From: Smittia aterrima
Taxonomy: Eukaryota > Arthropoda > Insecta > Diptera > Chironomidae
Direction of reading: 5' to 3'
Length of the DNA: 64,000 nt
NCBI GenBank assembly: GCA_033063855.1
Contig: CP093831.1
Span: forward strand, 28,954,001-29,018,000
The notes beneath the pieces are model-generated. The model was not told the origin of the DNA. It worked only from the letters and a program-made list of their open reading frames with translations, and ran no database searches. Below are positions 38,701-50,134 of the stretch, piece by piece. Positions within the stretch are counted from its first letter, which is position 1; every line of letters starts with the position of its first letter. Both the position numbers and the translations under genes were made by a program.

Positions 38701-41573
38701 AACTTACTTCTTCGCGCGAGAGCGGATAAATTATTTTTAATCAACATAAAATAAAAACATAAAAAAAATTTGTTCAACGAAATATTCACGGCGACATGTT
38801 TTTAATTTCTTGTAAAACTTTGAGGTAAACTACGAAAAAGGAAAAGAAATGAAAAATGACTCTAAAACGTCCATAAATTAGAGTTGAAATACACAAATTA
38901 ATGACACATGTGAATGTTATAAATAAATCAAAAACATTCATTAACGTTTTCTTTTTCGTTTTACGCCGCTCTCTGGCTTCTCCTGTCTTCGTAACGAAGT
39001 TAGGAGTTCAAAGAATGTTAGAGAAGCTCTTTACTACTTAAATCTAGTTTTCTTTTCGGTTATTAACAGGAAAAGCTGAATCTCTTTAATGTCTTTAATG
39101 ACACAAACATTTCAACTCTTCAAATTAACTCATTCATTGAAAAGGTCAGAGTGCAAGCTTTTCAGTTAAAAAAAATCGAAACCTTACAATGAATCTAATT
39201 AAAATAATCAACAGGTAACTAACTCATTCACATTTTCATCATGAGAGTAAAAGCATCGAGGAAAACCCTAAACAAAATTGGCATCAGCTTATGTGTGTCT
39301 GAAGCATGAAAGGGAATCGGATCAGACGTTTTTTCCCTCGCCGAGTTTGATGCTTTCAAAACAGTTTACTCAAATATTTTTTTGTCGATCATTCATGAGG
39401 AAAGAGATATTTTGGATCACTGCCAAATGTCTTCGAGACACACACAACGTTTAATTTATTCAACGTAAGACTAGCGCTCCCTGTAAACATTCGAAACGCT
39501 TTAACAAGCAGAGGTTGAAAATCAAAGAAAGGTCAGGTTTGTCAAAGGTTTTGTTAATAATTAGGGCTTTTATAAGTTGAAATTCTACTGTTAACATGAA
39601 GAATCTAAAATCAATCCAATGGATAAAAAACTCTTAAACATGTTCGTTCTCGAACTGCTATATCTCATATTTTCTATCCACATAAAAGTTTCTCAAAGTA
39701 AGTTTCATGTGCCTACAATAAAACATGAAAATGTGGGAGCAAGTGCGACATCGGATGGGAATGGTGCGACATTTTTATTTTTCATTATTTTGATGCACCG
39801 TCATTTTATTTGTTTCTGAATTTATTCCTCACTTCATGTTTCTGTTTTATGATGCGACTCTTAATCCGAGCCTTTTCATCACTTCATCCTCAGCACTCAT
39901 GTCAAAGTCGTTGACGGAGCATCTTAAAACGCTGAGTCTCTGTCTTGCTTTTTTATGTTTCAGCATTAACAGTCAGCACTGTACCGCAGTTGTCAGAGAA
40001 ATGTTTTTTCGAAATTAGAATTATTAATAAATCGCATGAAAGAAGATTCACGGGGAGCCTGACTTTGCTTCCTTGGTAACGATATTTAAGAAATTCAGAT
40101 TTATTTTGAATTATAGCGTACATGGAGCTTCCCCGAATGATACGGAACGAAGCAATAAAATCGCTCGAAAAGGTCGAGGATAGTGAGAGGGAAAAGATTC
40201 TACATGTCCCGAACCAAATTTCCCTAAATGAAAACGAAATATCCTTGAACAACGATTTAGACTCGAGAAGATGGCGGAAGAATTTTTATTTCTTTTTTAT
40301 AGTTTCATCAATGTTGCTCTTCCGAGCTTCTCCTTATATTTGATATCAAAATGAATTTCTCGGAATCTAAATGAAATTTGATATGTTGAATCTTGCTGAG
40401 ATCAGCCTACAGGCTTTGATATTTATACTTTTCAAAATAAAGTTCACGAGCCGTATTCAAGAGTTCATCACGTGTAGACTTTGAGCTATTCTTTTACATT
40501 TTAAAATGTGAGGGAAGCATGAATAAAATTTGATTAAATAACCTGAATTAGTCGAAATATTTATATGTGACCCTCAACTTTCATTTCTTTCCTGTGAACA
40601 TACATAAATGTCTCGCTTTGTTAATATTTTTGAAACCCTTCGTATTTAAATAAACACAAATCTACCCCATTCGAATGTTTATTTTAATGAAACATAAATA
40701 TTAAAGAGTTTGATGAAAACAATTCCTCTTTTGCCCTTTTCGAAAAAGACAACTCATGAGATGAACCAGGCAGACCTTTGATTGAGAAAGTACAGATGAC
40801 GAGACACTTATAAATGCAAAATCTTAATATTCGTTGTCGAACTGCTTGGATTTTATTAAATATCATGTATCTCAACTCAAAGTATATCTTATGATTGTTC
40901 TTATCGTTGTCATGTGTCACATGAACAAAATCGATTTTCGTGCGTTCATTTGTTTCCTACGAGGGTTGGATGAAAAGCTCTATATCACTCAAGGTAGTAT
41001 CTAAGGTGGAGGTATCTCCAGGATACCATACAACGAAATGTAAAGAAAATCGAATCATGTCATTAATAACGAAAGTGTTTACTACCGCCAAGTCCGCAAA
41101 ACGATTTATGGCCAACTCGGTTGTTGAGAATAGAGAGACAAACTGTGAGTAGGGAAACTCTTTTCTAGTTCAGTTCTTAATCATTTTCCATTTTACTAAT
41201 ATTTTCCTTCTTTATTTGCTTCAATAAATCGACCAAAGATTCCTTTTCGATTCAAGATTACGAAAGTAAGTAGCTAGAGCAGCAAATCTCTCTAGAGATT
41301 TGAAGAACGTAACATCATTTTTCGGCTGCTGGTAATTGCCTTAACTGTGATTGAGTTTACAAGGTTTGGGAGTAACATAACGATTATTTGATCTCGTTTG
41401 CAAGATCCTTAACAATTGTCAATAACTCACCGAGATGTGTTCGTGTTTGTTTCGAATGGTTCTGCATAGATATTCCTAACAGGTGGCACTCGACGGGGCA
41501 ATGGTGGTGGCACAGGATTGTAATTATCCATTATCGTATCACATTCCTGGTATTTCATTGACTTCATCGTCAT
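14743..41573 (-). CDS. Ten-a: Teneurin-a, trans-synaptic adhesion protein
   Basis: Type II membrane protein that guides synaptic partner matching by pairing across the cleft. Coding exons (minus strand, 5' to 3'): 41573-41431, 31763-31617, 31017-30911, 28590-27406, 27340-26945, 26882-26736, 25515-25308, 21841-21722, 20667-20313, 20147-18778, 18713-15866, 15807-14743; all joins keep frame, giving about 2696 aa. Order: proline-rich cytoplasmic part (NPVPPPLPRR), transmembrane helix about 113-132 (SIALILLSIVLATMVAYFA), basic furin-like site RVRRRR about 295-300, eight EGF repeats about 434-697, the Ig/plug region (TASFHQRVKFLIEE), NHL propeller (GPDGSLYVGDF), YD-repeat barrel and the C-terminal Tox-GHH-like tail. 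Ten-a rather than Ten-m because of FVPWNQIIVLPPVQM, LHQYRFNGNDP and SNYSPYSPSRF, as I recall the fly proteins. ATG 41573 is the first good start; an acceptor-like TTAG at about 41609 means an upstream coding exon is possible. Introns over 1 kb (31764-41430, 28591-30910, 25516-26735, 21842-25307, 20668-21721) showed no other supported gene except the candidate at 39619. Confidence 0.93.
14760..16774 (-). repeat. Right arm of inverted teneurin duplication
   Basis: Last 355 codons plus the 3' third of the YD exon of Ten-a, matching 1-2070 in opposite orientation. The two arms are about 12.7 kb apart and face tail to tail. The short intron inside the arm is 58 nt here and 61 nt in the left arm. 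Similarity may continue beyond 16774, but the left arm is cut by the window edge. Confidence 0.85.
25308..28590 (-). other. Ten-a: Ten-a exons encoding furin site and EGF repeats
   Basis: Four exons (28590-27406, 27340-26945, 26882-26736, 25515-25308) encode the extracellular stalk. Eight EGF units can be counted. Six have the usual six cysteines. EGF2 (CSAHGHYGGG) and EGF5 (CSDHGHYDLE) carry tyrosine where the third cysteine should be, leaving one unpaired cysteine each. In known teneurins these two repeats form the intermolecular disulfides that make the dimer. Two of the introns are only 62-65 nt. Confidence 0.85.
31764..41430 (-). other. 9.7 kb Ten-a intron
   Basis: Separates the proline-rich first coding exon from the second cytoplasmic exon. 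It is AT-rich with many short chance frames. The one stretch with gene-like signals is the plus-strand candidate at 39619-40343. I saw no transposon, satellite or RNA gene. Confidence 0.6.
39619..40343 (+). CDS. Possible small secreted/GPI-like protein nested in Ten-a intron
   Basis: On the strand opposite Ten-a. A TATA-like TTTATAAG lies near 39568-39575. ATG 39619 opens a signal-peptide-like exon (LLNMFVLELLYLIFSIHIKVSQ, split here only by my reading) that ends at a GTAAGT donor, exon 39619-39697. After a 266-nt intron with TTTATGTTTCAG acceptor, exon 39964-40075 continues in frame (TVPQLSEKCFFEIRI, RRFTGSLTLLPW). A third block, 40117-40343, reads ELPRMIRNEAIKSLEKVE and ends in a hydrophobic tail (NFYFFFIVSSMLLFRA). 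The junction to this block is a problem: the obvious intron, 40076-40116, is only 41 nt and joins out of frame, which would instead give a short tail of about 24 codons. It could be a real gene with a splice I have misread, a recent pseudogene, or chance. Family not recognised. Confidence 0.3.
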
Positions 41574-44500
41574 GATTGCGTTAGTTTTCCTTTTGGCTTG
41601 GTGAACTAACAATCAAATGTGTAGGGTTTTGATATTTATTCACTTAAATAATTATCATTTTATTCATCACTTTCTTGTCGTGAAACTTTTTTTCTAGTTT
41701 GGCACATTTGTCTTATCTCACAACGCGATTTGTGATTTTGTGCCCCATGCGTTAATAGTTTTTATTCACAAGTTTATCGGCTTCAAAGTCAAAATGATTT
41801 TTCGGGATAACTCTGAAGAGAAAAAAAAACACAAAACTTCAATTATTCGTTCACTTGTTTTAAAAAAATATTTTAAACACAATTAGAGGAACTGGTTTTA
41901 GATTTTTATCTGAAAGTCAATCAAAATATTTCTCATTTGATTATTTTTTCTGGTATTTCTTGCTCCTGCATCGTTGACCACATTAAATCTATTAAACGAT
42001 AATTTCTTTCAACACAATCATTCACTTATTCAATTTGAATCAATTTATTCCACTAGTTTTTGAATCGTCAAGTTTCATCTCAAATTGTGCCCTCGTCCAT
42101 TAGGAGAAGTAAATTTAGACATTTATTCTGACAATTTTCTTGAACGTCTTCGCTTTCTAAGATGAATTAATGAAGATCTTCATTGACCACAGAAAGGCAA
42201 AACATCCGAGAATGAAGTTCAATAACTTTCATTTATAAATCTCTCATGCATAATTAACAATTTCAACTCATATCCATGAACGGAATACGTTGTTTACGAA
42301 ATAACTTGATTTGCTTACAATGAATATAATTTTTTATTCAACGCTTTTGAGATCTTTCACTTATTATCGATATATCATTTTTTTTTTCTTTAACAACTCT
42401 TAGCACTTTGTTGATCAGCGCAGAGGTTGAGAGTCATTGAAGACGAGTCTCTGAAGCGGTTTTATAAAAGCACGATCATTGTTAATTAAGAGGTTCGAGG
42501 TTTAATGAAAGACATTCATATGGTTAGGAGCTCAGATGTGTGTGGTATCTGCCAGATGACGACTGTACACATCAAATGAGATGAAATATTTTGCAAATTA
42601 ATTAAGGAATTCGAATTTAAGTTTTCTATCTTATTTTCTTCTTGAAACTAACCACAAACATATCAAACACTCTTCTTTATTTGTGATGTCGACAAACAAA
42701 ATGAAAGAAAATGTCTGCAGAAACTAACACATCCATTCACAAAGAAGTTGTTTTCACAGAAATTTTAATGTTTTTATTCGAATTCTTTCATTTCTTCACT
42801 TAAAATCACTTTTTGCCTTCAGATGATTATTTCGGCTTTTGTGTTTAGCTTTTATCCTTGATTGTAGCTTAAAATTGAATTATGCAAGCATAATTTTATT
42901 TCAGAGTTTTTTTTTAATTCACTTTTTAAGCTGCACGGTTTATCAACTTGCTCAACCAACGACTGGTGACACATTGAGGATGAGAGAGAAAATATTTTCG
43001 AATATTTCTAATGTTTCATTGTTTTATGCTTCGATGAATGTTTCGAATGTTTATTCGTAAGAGAGAAAGTGAGAGGGACCAAAATTCGTTTAACATTTTA
43101 AATTTCAAACTGAACTCAGAATTTGATTATATGAATTTTAAATAACCTCAACTTTTAACTCAGATATTTCAATCAATTTTCAGCATAAATCTCGAATCAT
43201 GCATTAGTCGTAATAAAATAACTTCAAAGAGTGTCAAAAGCAGCGAAGTGTCTCATATCAAATTCAGTTCAGCTTGATATATCGCTTAAAGATAAATCAA
43301 GCGCCTACGGCTTCTTAAATTTCCGACAGATACAATCAAGGTAGTTCTAGTATTCGGACAGATATTTATTGTCGAGTTTGACCTGATGTCGATGGGTAAA
43401 GTTTACCATAAAGTTACCGTCTCCCATGGCATGAAACAATCTTTTTAATAAATTAATTCCAGCAGGTACTTTTCACCAGGCGGAACAAATTTCTTCAGAT
43501 CAGAAAGAATCACCCAGAATCAAAATTTATTAAATTGAAATTTATTAAGTCTTCCTTTTCTCTCTCCTTTAACAATGAGACCTGTGCAAGCTCCTTCGAG
43601 TGAAGAGGGAGACTTGTCTCACATTTCAACATCTCAAAGAAGGTGCATTGCATACAATTTATTTTCTGTCATGCCATTATCATGAAAAATAGGGAGAAAA
43701 AAGAAGGATGAAGGAAAGTAAAACGAGAAAATATGCAAACATGACTACCAAAACAAATTGTGAAAACTCACACAGCTGAGTGAAGAGCTGAGAAAACATT
43801 GAACGAAAGATAGTGCAAGTTAAATTTTTGCATTGCAGTTTCCTGATTGTTAAAAAAAAATTGTAACTTCATTGTCGTTCCAATCGTTTGATTAAAAATA
43901 AATTTTTAATAAAAAAAAATTATCTTCTCTCATCTCATTTATTTTGCCTATAACGTTTCGAATCAACTGGCATACAGAAACAACATTACATTATATTAAG
44001 GATGCGGTTGCGTAATCTTCCCTCGTTGCCAAACTTTAGAAAACATCTCTGCAACTAGACCAAACATCAGTTTGCAACATTGAAATTCGAAATCATTTCA
44101 CTTCGAACATCATTAAATTTTGTTGATAGAATTTAAAAACATCCGAAAACATTCCAAACACTCTTCTGCTCTGGATGTGACCCAATATCAAGGATGTAAA
44201 TCACTCAACGCTTTTGGCTGATTTTCACTTGACGCATTTTTCATTTTTCATTTGAAGTAAGTAAACCTAATTGAATATGAACATTTTTGAACAGTACAGA
44301 AGGTGTTAGCTATGTGCTTATGAATAAAAAATGATTTTCAGTCTACTTTGAATATAAATTGTGAATTTATTTCTCTCTTGAAAAATTAATGCCGTTAAGG
44401 GAAGTTGAAAACATGGATTTTTGGCAAAAGGTTTACGTGCGATGTCTGATTTTTCTTTCTTAAAATAAAATATGAATGAGCGAGAGAGCGCAAAAAAAAC

Positions 44501-47500
44501 TGAAACAGGAAAAATGTGCAAGTGTGCATGTTCATTAACTGAGAACATCGTTCATTCACTTTTTTCGAAGGGTAAAAATAGCTCTTCCACTATGAGATGT
44601 GCAGATTTATTAGACGACAAACTTTTAATTAGCTCAGAAAAGAGTACGGAGAATTAGTTCAATGAAATCAAGCGAGTTTACCTCTGAGCTTCCTCTGATC
44701 AAATTCTAAGAACGGAAAATAAAATAGAAACCACAATATGGGTGCTCATTGAAATATGAAACTTTTCTTAAAAATCATCTAAAGATAGCACGCCATCAAA
44801 TTTCAAGCTACAAAGGCTTCATCACATTGTCTTCTCCAACGGATGATTCAATTTATTAACCGCGATGATATCAAGTTTCATTTTTAAGATTCTTGAATAT
44901 TCGAATAATAAATTAAAGAAAGAATGAATTTGGAATTTGCCATGCTACTCGGATTAAAGAATTCGCTTTCCATTTTAAAAAAAATAAATTGCCTTTCGTC
45001 CTGACGTGCAAACTTACCCAAACGCTGCAATATTAAATTAACTACGATTTTATTTCCTCGCCACCCTCGTCCTAATATTTATTGCTGTTCATAATTGGAT
45101 ATTCTAGCAAATAACGTGTAGTTAGTTGAACTTTCACTTTTGAGGGGTTTGCCGATGATCAACTTCAATTCACCATGGATTTCTCTTTTTATTAAAAAAT
45201 ATTTTATTGATTTTCTGTAACTAAGAATCTAATTTTGATTTTTCTAATTCATGTTTTTATTAGATAAGAAGAAGAATAAACTAAGATATCAATCTGATCA
45301 AGTATAAAACTTTAAGTGACTATAAATCATAAGCGAACATTAAACAAAGAAAAATGTCCAGCCATTCCATCTAATAGACCATTAAACTAATCCCATTTCC
45401 CAACTTTTTGTTGCGGATTACTTGAATTATATGAATGAGTGCTGACAAAAATCGGAATCTGATGAAAATTTCTTAAATTCAATTTATTACTAAACAAAGT
45501 GTCCTGATTCTGTTGAAGCAGATGAACCTTTAGAAATTGAGTGGAAACGCTCATTGAAGTAAATTAGCATAAGGAGGGTGTGATCTGAAATATTTTCTTA
45601 TGAAGTTCGCGAGAGATTGATGAATTTTATTGCTAAAGTTTAAATTTTTACCCTTGAGTCATTTGGAAATTTCAAAACTTGGAAACTGAAAACATTGGTG
45701 CATAGCCAGAAAATCAAAGAGACAAAAGAGCTTTTGGTGACGTTAAAGAAACTGCTGATTTTATTTTTTTCTTCTGAAGATCTACAGCTCTAAATGATTT
45801 TAAGTCAAATAGCTCGGATTTTCAATATTATCACTTTTTGCTCTAAGAGAACGATTTCAAAGAAATGTTTAACCAAGGAAATGTTATTTAATTTCTAGGA
45901 TTTCCTTTTCTCCTTGATGTCCTCCCTCAATCTATCTGTTTGAAGAACTCTTGGCAACATAATTGCATTCGAGAATCAAAAGAGATGCCATTGAAACGTT
46001 AAGGAAAAATCTATCTCGTGCGGTATGAATGAAACCCCCTACAAAGCCACTCTAAGACACACGTCAGTTGTTTGCTTACTCAAAGAAGACTCGAGTATTC
46101 AAAATTAAACCCATCGCTAGACAAATAAGCTGTGACGCATTTCGTGATATATTTGAGGGTGAAATTGTAGTGATATCATCTGTAATAATTTGTCGGTTTC
46201 TCTTTGAAGCTTCAGGATCAATGATTTTCAATTGTTCCGATTGTATAAATTTACAAATTTGCAAAGCTTACATTATCAAAGTTCTTTAAGGATTTTCAAT
46301 TAAAATTAGATGAAGTTTTGCCTCCACTCGCGACTCTATTAATCAATTTTCAATTCAATTCGCCATCAATATTTCATTCAATTGTCATGATGGGCAGTAG
46401 CCGTTGTGGGTTTGATAATTGAACCTGATACAATCCACTAAAACCAAATGAATGCTATGAGAAGATAGAGAGCGAACAACAGCAGCGGAAGCATAGGAGA
46501 TAGAACGAAATTTATAATTAATTAACTCTCGGAAAGCTCACGGAAGAAATTTGTTGAATAATAAACGTCAAAATATTTGGTTCACAATTTACAAGTTTGG
46601 TCATAAATAATATGAAATGAATAATAAAGCAGACTGAGAGAGGATGAGACGTTTCAATATTATTCTACAAAGTCCACAAAAAGTTTTAGATCCATTTTGG
46701 AAAGTTTTTGAGGCAAAAGGTTTCAAACTGAACAAAAAAATTCCTGCGCGTATGGAAAATAAGAGAAAAACTTTTTCAATAACGTGTAAGCTTTGAGTGA
46801 TTTTGTAAATGTCAGGTAATTCTTTATGCTGCAGTATTTTGAGAAATCCTTTCATCTCAGAAAAAGTTTGATAGGAAATTTCAATCTTTCTATTTAAAAA
46901 ACAAATTGCATTCGGTAAACCAAAAACTAATATTGGAAATTAGATGGCCAAAAAAAAAGCGGAGATAATACTGTTTCGTTTCTATTTTCATCACCTACAG
47001 CTACGTCATTCCAAAACAACACTCTTAGTTTGTATCCTTAATGCTGTAGAAAAAAGTTGCAACCGCCTGTATGCAGATGAAATTGAACTTTCCTGTTCAA
47101 AGCATTGAACAACATAATTCGCGCTGGAACATTTTGTACAAGAGACAAAAAGCTACAGGCAGGCTTAGATAAACTGCATTGTTCGTTTTTGTCATTATTT
47201 GTGTTGCTCTCCAACTGCTGATAATGAATGTTAATTGCAAACACAAAAATTTAAGCGATTTATCAACGAGCGAAATGGCGGTGTCTGTACCGTTGGAGCT
47301 AGTTGCAGCAGCTTTTATACTTTTCAAAAGCACTATCGAATTATCGCTTGTCTAAATTGTATAATTTTCGCTAAATGAAGCTGTTATTATGGTCGTGTGA
47401 CTTTAGTACTCCCTCAATGAATTCATTCATGAGGTCGACTGCCGCTTGAATCGACCGCCGCTTGAAATTGTTGCTTGTTCTTAGAGAAAATATTTGGTCG

Positions 47501-48881
47501 TCCTCTTAAACGAAAAAGAGATTCATTTCTTATTCACATGAAGACAAATGTTTGATGACAGCATATATTTTACAACGAAAAAACTTTAATGAAAAAAGCT
47601 CTGTTTTAATTTATCAGACGACACCTCAAATGCGACGCCAGATAGTTATCGTGTCGGGAGAAAATATGTTTCTCTCAGAAAGAAAAATATTGTTAATAAT
47701 TTATATATTTTGTGTACTGGAAATTGAATTGCCATGAATAATAAAATATGAATTGCATCATAAATTTTTAATGCGATATCAGCAAAAATACGGTTTGTAT
47801 TTTTATAAATGAAAAAATTCTCGAAGAACTTATCATAGAGATAGTTGAAATGACGATACGTTATATTTTCATTGTTTTTGTGGAATCAGTGATTCTCGGA
47901 AAGAGCTCTTGGGTCTCTAAGGCACTGGGATTCTGGGCTTCATGAAATATTCAAGACGGAAAGAGTTTTATTCATAGATACGAGTGAAGTTCAACGGAAA
48001 ATTGCATTGCAAGGAGGATTGCGTCAAACTTTGATAAATATAGCGGAACGGTAACGTAATGAGAAATGTTTGTATGAACCTAAAGTCATTATTTATCTAC
48101 AAAAAATATACACAAAGCATAAAATATTCTCATCAAACGTCCTTTGTGCTGTGATTTAGTTGATAATATCCTGTTGCGTTATGAAAACTCCATTACGATG
48201 AAAATCGATCATGCAAATAAAGAGAAACATACGATGATTCATTATGATACATTCATGAAAGATTTTAGCTTTGCGTTAAAGGAAGAGTCGTTCTAAAAGA
48301 ATTTGAAGAAATCACGCAAAAACCATAAGTTATTCGATAAAACTTCTTTCGAGAAAACTTCACAAAGATTTAATGAATTGGCGACACTTAAGTATCAGCA
48401 TAAATCAAATATTTTTATAAAAACTGCGAGGAAAACTTTGGGAAACTTTTTATGTTAATTTGATGGCATGGGATAAATAAATTTGTGGAATTATTTAAGT
48501 TTTTCTCAATGAAGTTTGGCTGAATTTTTCAAAGACAATAATTTGTGACCACGAAGAAATAATCTTTGACCTTCTGGAAATATTCGGTTTCATTGTTTCC
48601 CGAATGTGACTCAGCTTAAAAAAAGTTCAGGTTACAACTTCATTCATTCTTTATTTTTTTGCGTTTTCAAACATCCTTAACAAGAACTTTATTACAATTT
48701 CTCAATTTTGTTACGCTGTTCAATCCGGGACAGCTTCGATTTCAAATAATAAAAACTTTAATTTGAAAGCAACTCAAGTGCACATGAGAGCAAATGACCT
48801 GCAATTTTTAAAGTTTTTGAAAAAAAATTGACGATGAACGGAAATTCTTCGTTAAATGTCGCCAGCACCACTCTTATTGAG
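41574..48881. other. 7.3 kb without supported genes, upstream of Ten-a
   Basis: Lies between the first recognised coding exon of Ten-a and the 3' end of the ILRUN homologue. It probably contains Ten-a promoters, 5' UTR exons and perhaps alternative N-terminal exons, which teneurin genes usually have. No frame here shows convincing composition plus splice signals. AT-rich throughout, with poly-A and poly-T runs near 43850-43920. Confidence 0.5.
47435..47466. repeat. Two tandem 16-bp GC-rich units
   Basis: TCGACTGCCGCTTGAA at 47435-47450 is followed directly by TCGACCGCCGCTTGAA at 47451-47466, one base different. It stands out as a GC-rich island in AT-rich sequence upstream of Ten-a. Paired regulatory sites or a small slippage duplication are both possible. 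Confidence 0.6.
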
Positions 48882-49874
48882 TTACAAATTATGATTGTTG
48901 ATCTTCTCAGTAAGCATCTCTTCATCGGCTGTTGTGTTGGGAGAGTTGTGAGGTGCTGGCATCAACATCTTAAATAGAAGAATATTTTAGATCAAAATGT
49001 TGTTTAGATTAATCTTTTATGTATCTTACCAGATTCGACAGTGGAACACTTGCACTAACTAAATTGCTACAATGCGGAACTGCTGTACTAGTCGCCACAT
49101 CCATTCCATCTTCTTCCCAGTTATTTGTTTCATTACTTTTTGGCTGTGACGTATGGAGTTGCGTGAGTTGTTGAGTTAGGGCTAGCGTTCCAGATAATGA
49201 AACGTCAACGACACTCCAGATCGTTCCAAACGATGTTCCCGTTGGTGTACACATACAAAATTGCGATTTGAATTGTCCAACCTCAGCTGGGGAGACGAGA
49301 GTTATTGTGAGAACGTGAGTGTCCTGAGGAGCGATTTGTGGGAAAAACATTTTCCCGTCATTATTGATTTCAGATACGAGCTTAAGATAGCAGCCTTCAG
49401 GCCATGCTACCGATCCATTATTTTCAAGAAGCCAGCTTTGCGTAAATTGTGTTGATGGTGTAACACTCTCTCCCAATCCGACCGTGAGTTCTTTTATGAT
49501 TTTTGCGCTTGGCATGGGTTGAAGGCCTTGATTTTGATTTGAACTTGCGACGAAATCGAAGTAACAGCTCAGACTGGCTTGTAAATTCCTTAAAAGAATC
49601 AAAAACATTTAAATTAACACGGATCATCATTAGAAAATATCTCGTGCACAACAACAAAGAAGAGAACGTAAACAAAGAAATTCTATCAAAATATTTGTCA
49701 TTTGAAAACTTACCAATTATTCATTTCTAAGAAGAAACGAGCTGTTGTGTAACTAAGCTCATTCGCAATATTCTGGAATCCAACGACGAGATCATCTTTT
49801 TCATTAGTTTGCAATGAACTGAAGGAATTCAACAATTGATTTAAATCAGAATTTTCAACATTATCGCAATCCAT
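48882..49874 (-). CDS. ILRUN/C6orf106-like UBA and NBR1-type domain protein
   Basis: Homologue of human ILRUN (C6orf106), described as an inhibitor of IRF3/p300-dependent transcription; its role in insects is not something I can state. Exons: 49874-49714, 49588-49030, 48968-48882, in frame, 268 aa. ATG 49874 is the first in-frame start and matches the short acidic N-terminus of the family (MDCDNVENSDL). A UBA-like segment (residues about 10-65) ends in FFLEMNNWNLQASLSCYFDF, spanning the first splice exactly as in the human protein. The central NBR1-like FW domain (about 80-195) shows TQFTQSWLLENNGSVAWPEG and the VSLSGTLALTQQL end. The tail is short, acidic and low complexity. It reads in the same direction as TUG, whose stop lies 260 bp upstream of this start, so the two are packed closely but with separate promoters. 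Confidence 0.9.
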
Positions 49875-50134
49875 CGTAATTAATATTCACGATCAGGGTG
49901 ACAAAACAATAATTTTGATGACTGAATCAACTGGATACTTATCAGCTGCTTGGAATTAATTGTTATTGTATTTCTTGTATTTCTTATTTAAAAACACTTT
50001 TTTTGTGATAATTGAAAACGTCTGATTGTTTATTGAAAACGTCTGAGTTCATTGAGTTTGATTTTAAAGTTGACGTTAAATTTTATTTCATGCCAACGCT
50101 TCTCATATAAAATTCGTACAGATATCTTCAATAT

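Noticed and set aside
40940..41152. Plus-strand frame ending near a GTGAGT, possible further exon of the nested candidate
   Set aside because: It opens with GTG, has no convincing acceptor and no clear join to the blocks at 39619-40343.
43840..43925. Poly-A/poly-T runs as a retrotransposon tail
   Set aside because: No reverse transcriptase or target-site duplication nearby; simple AT-rich low complexity.
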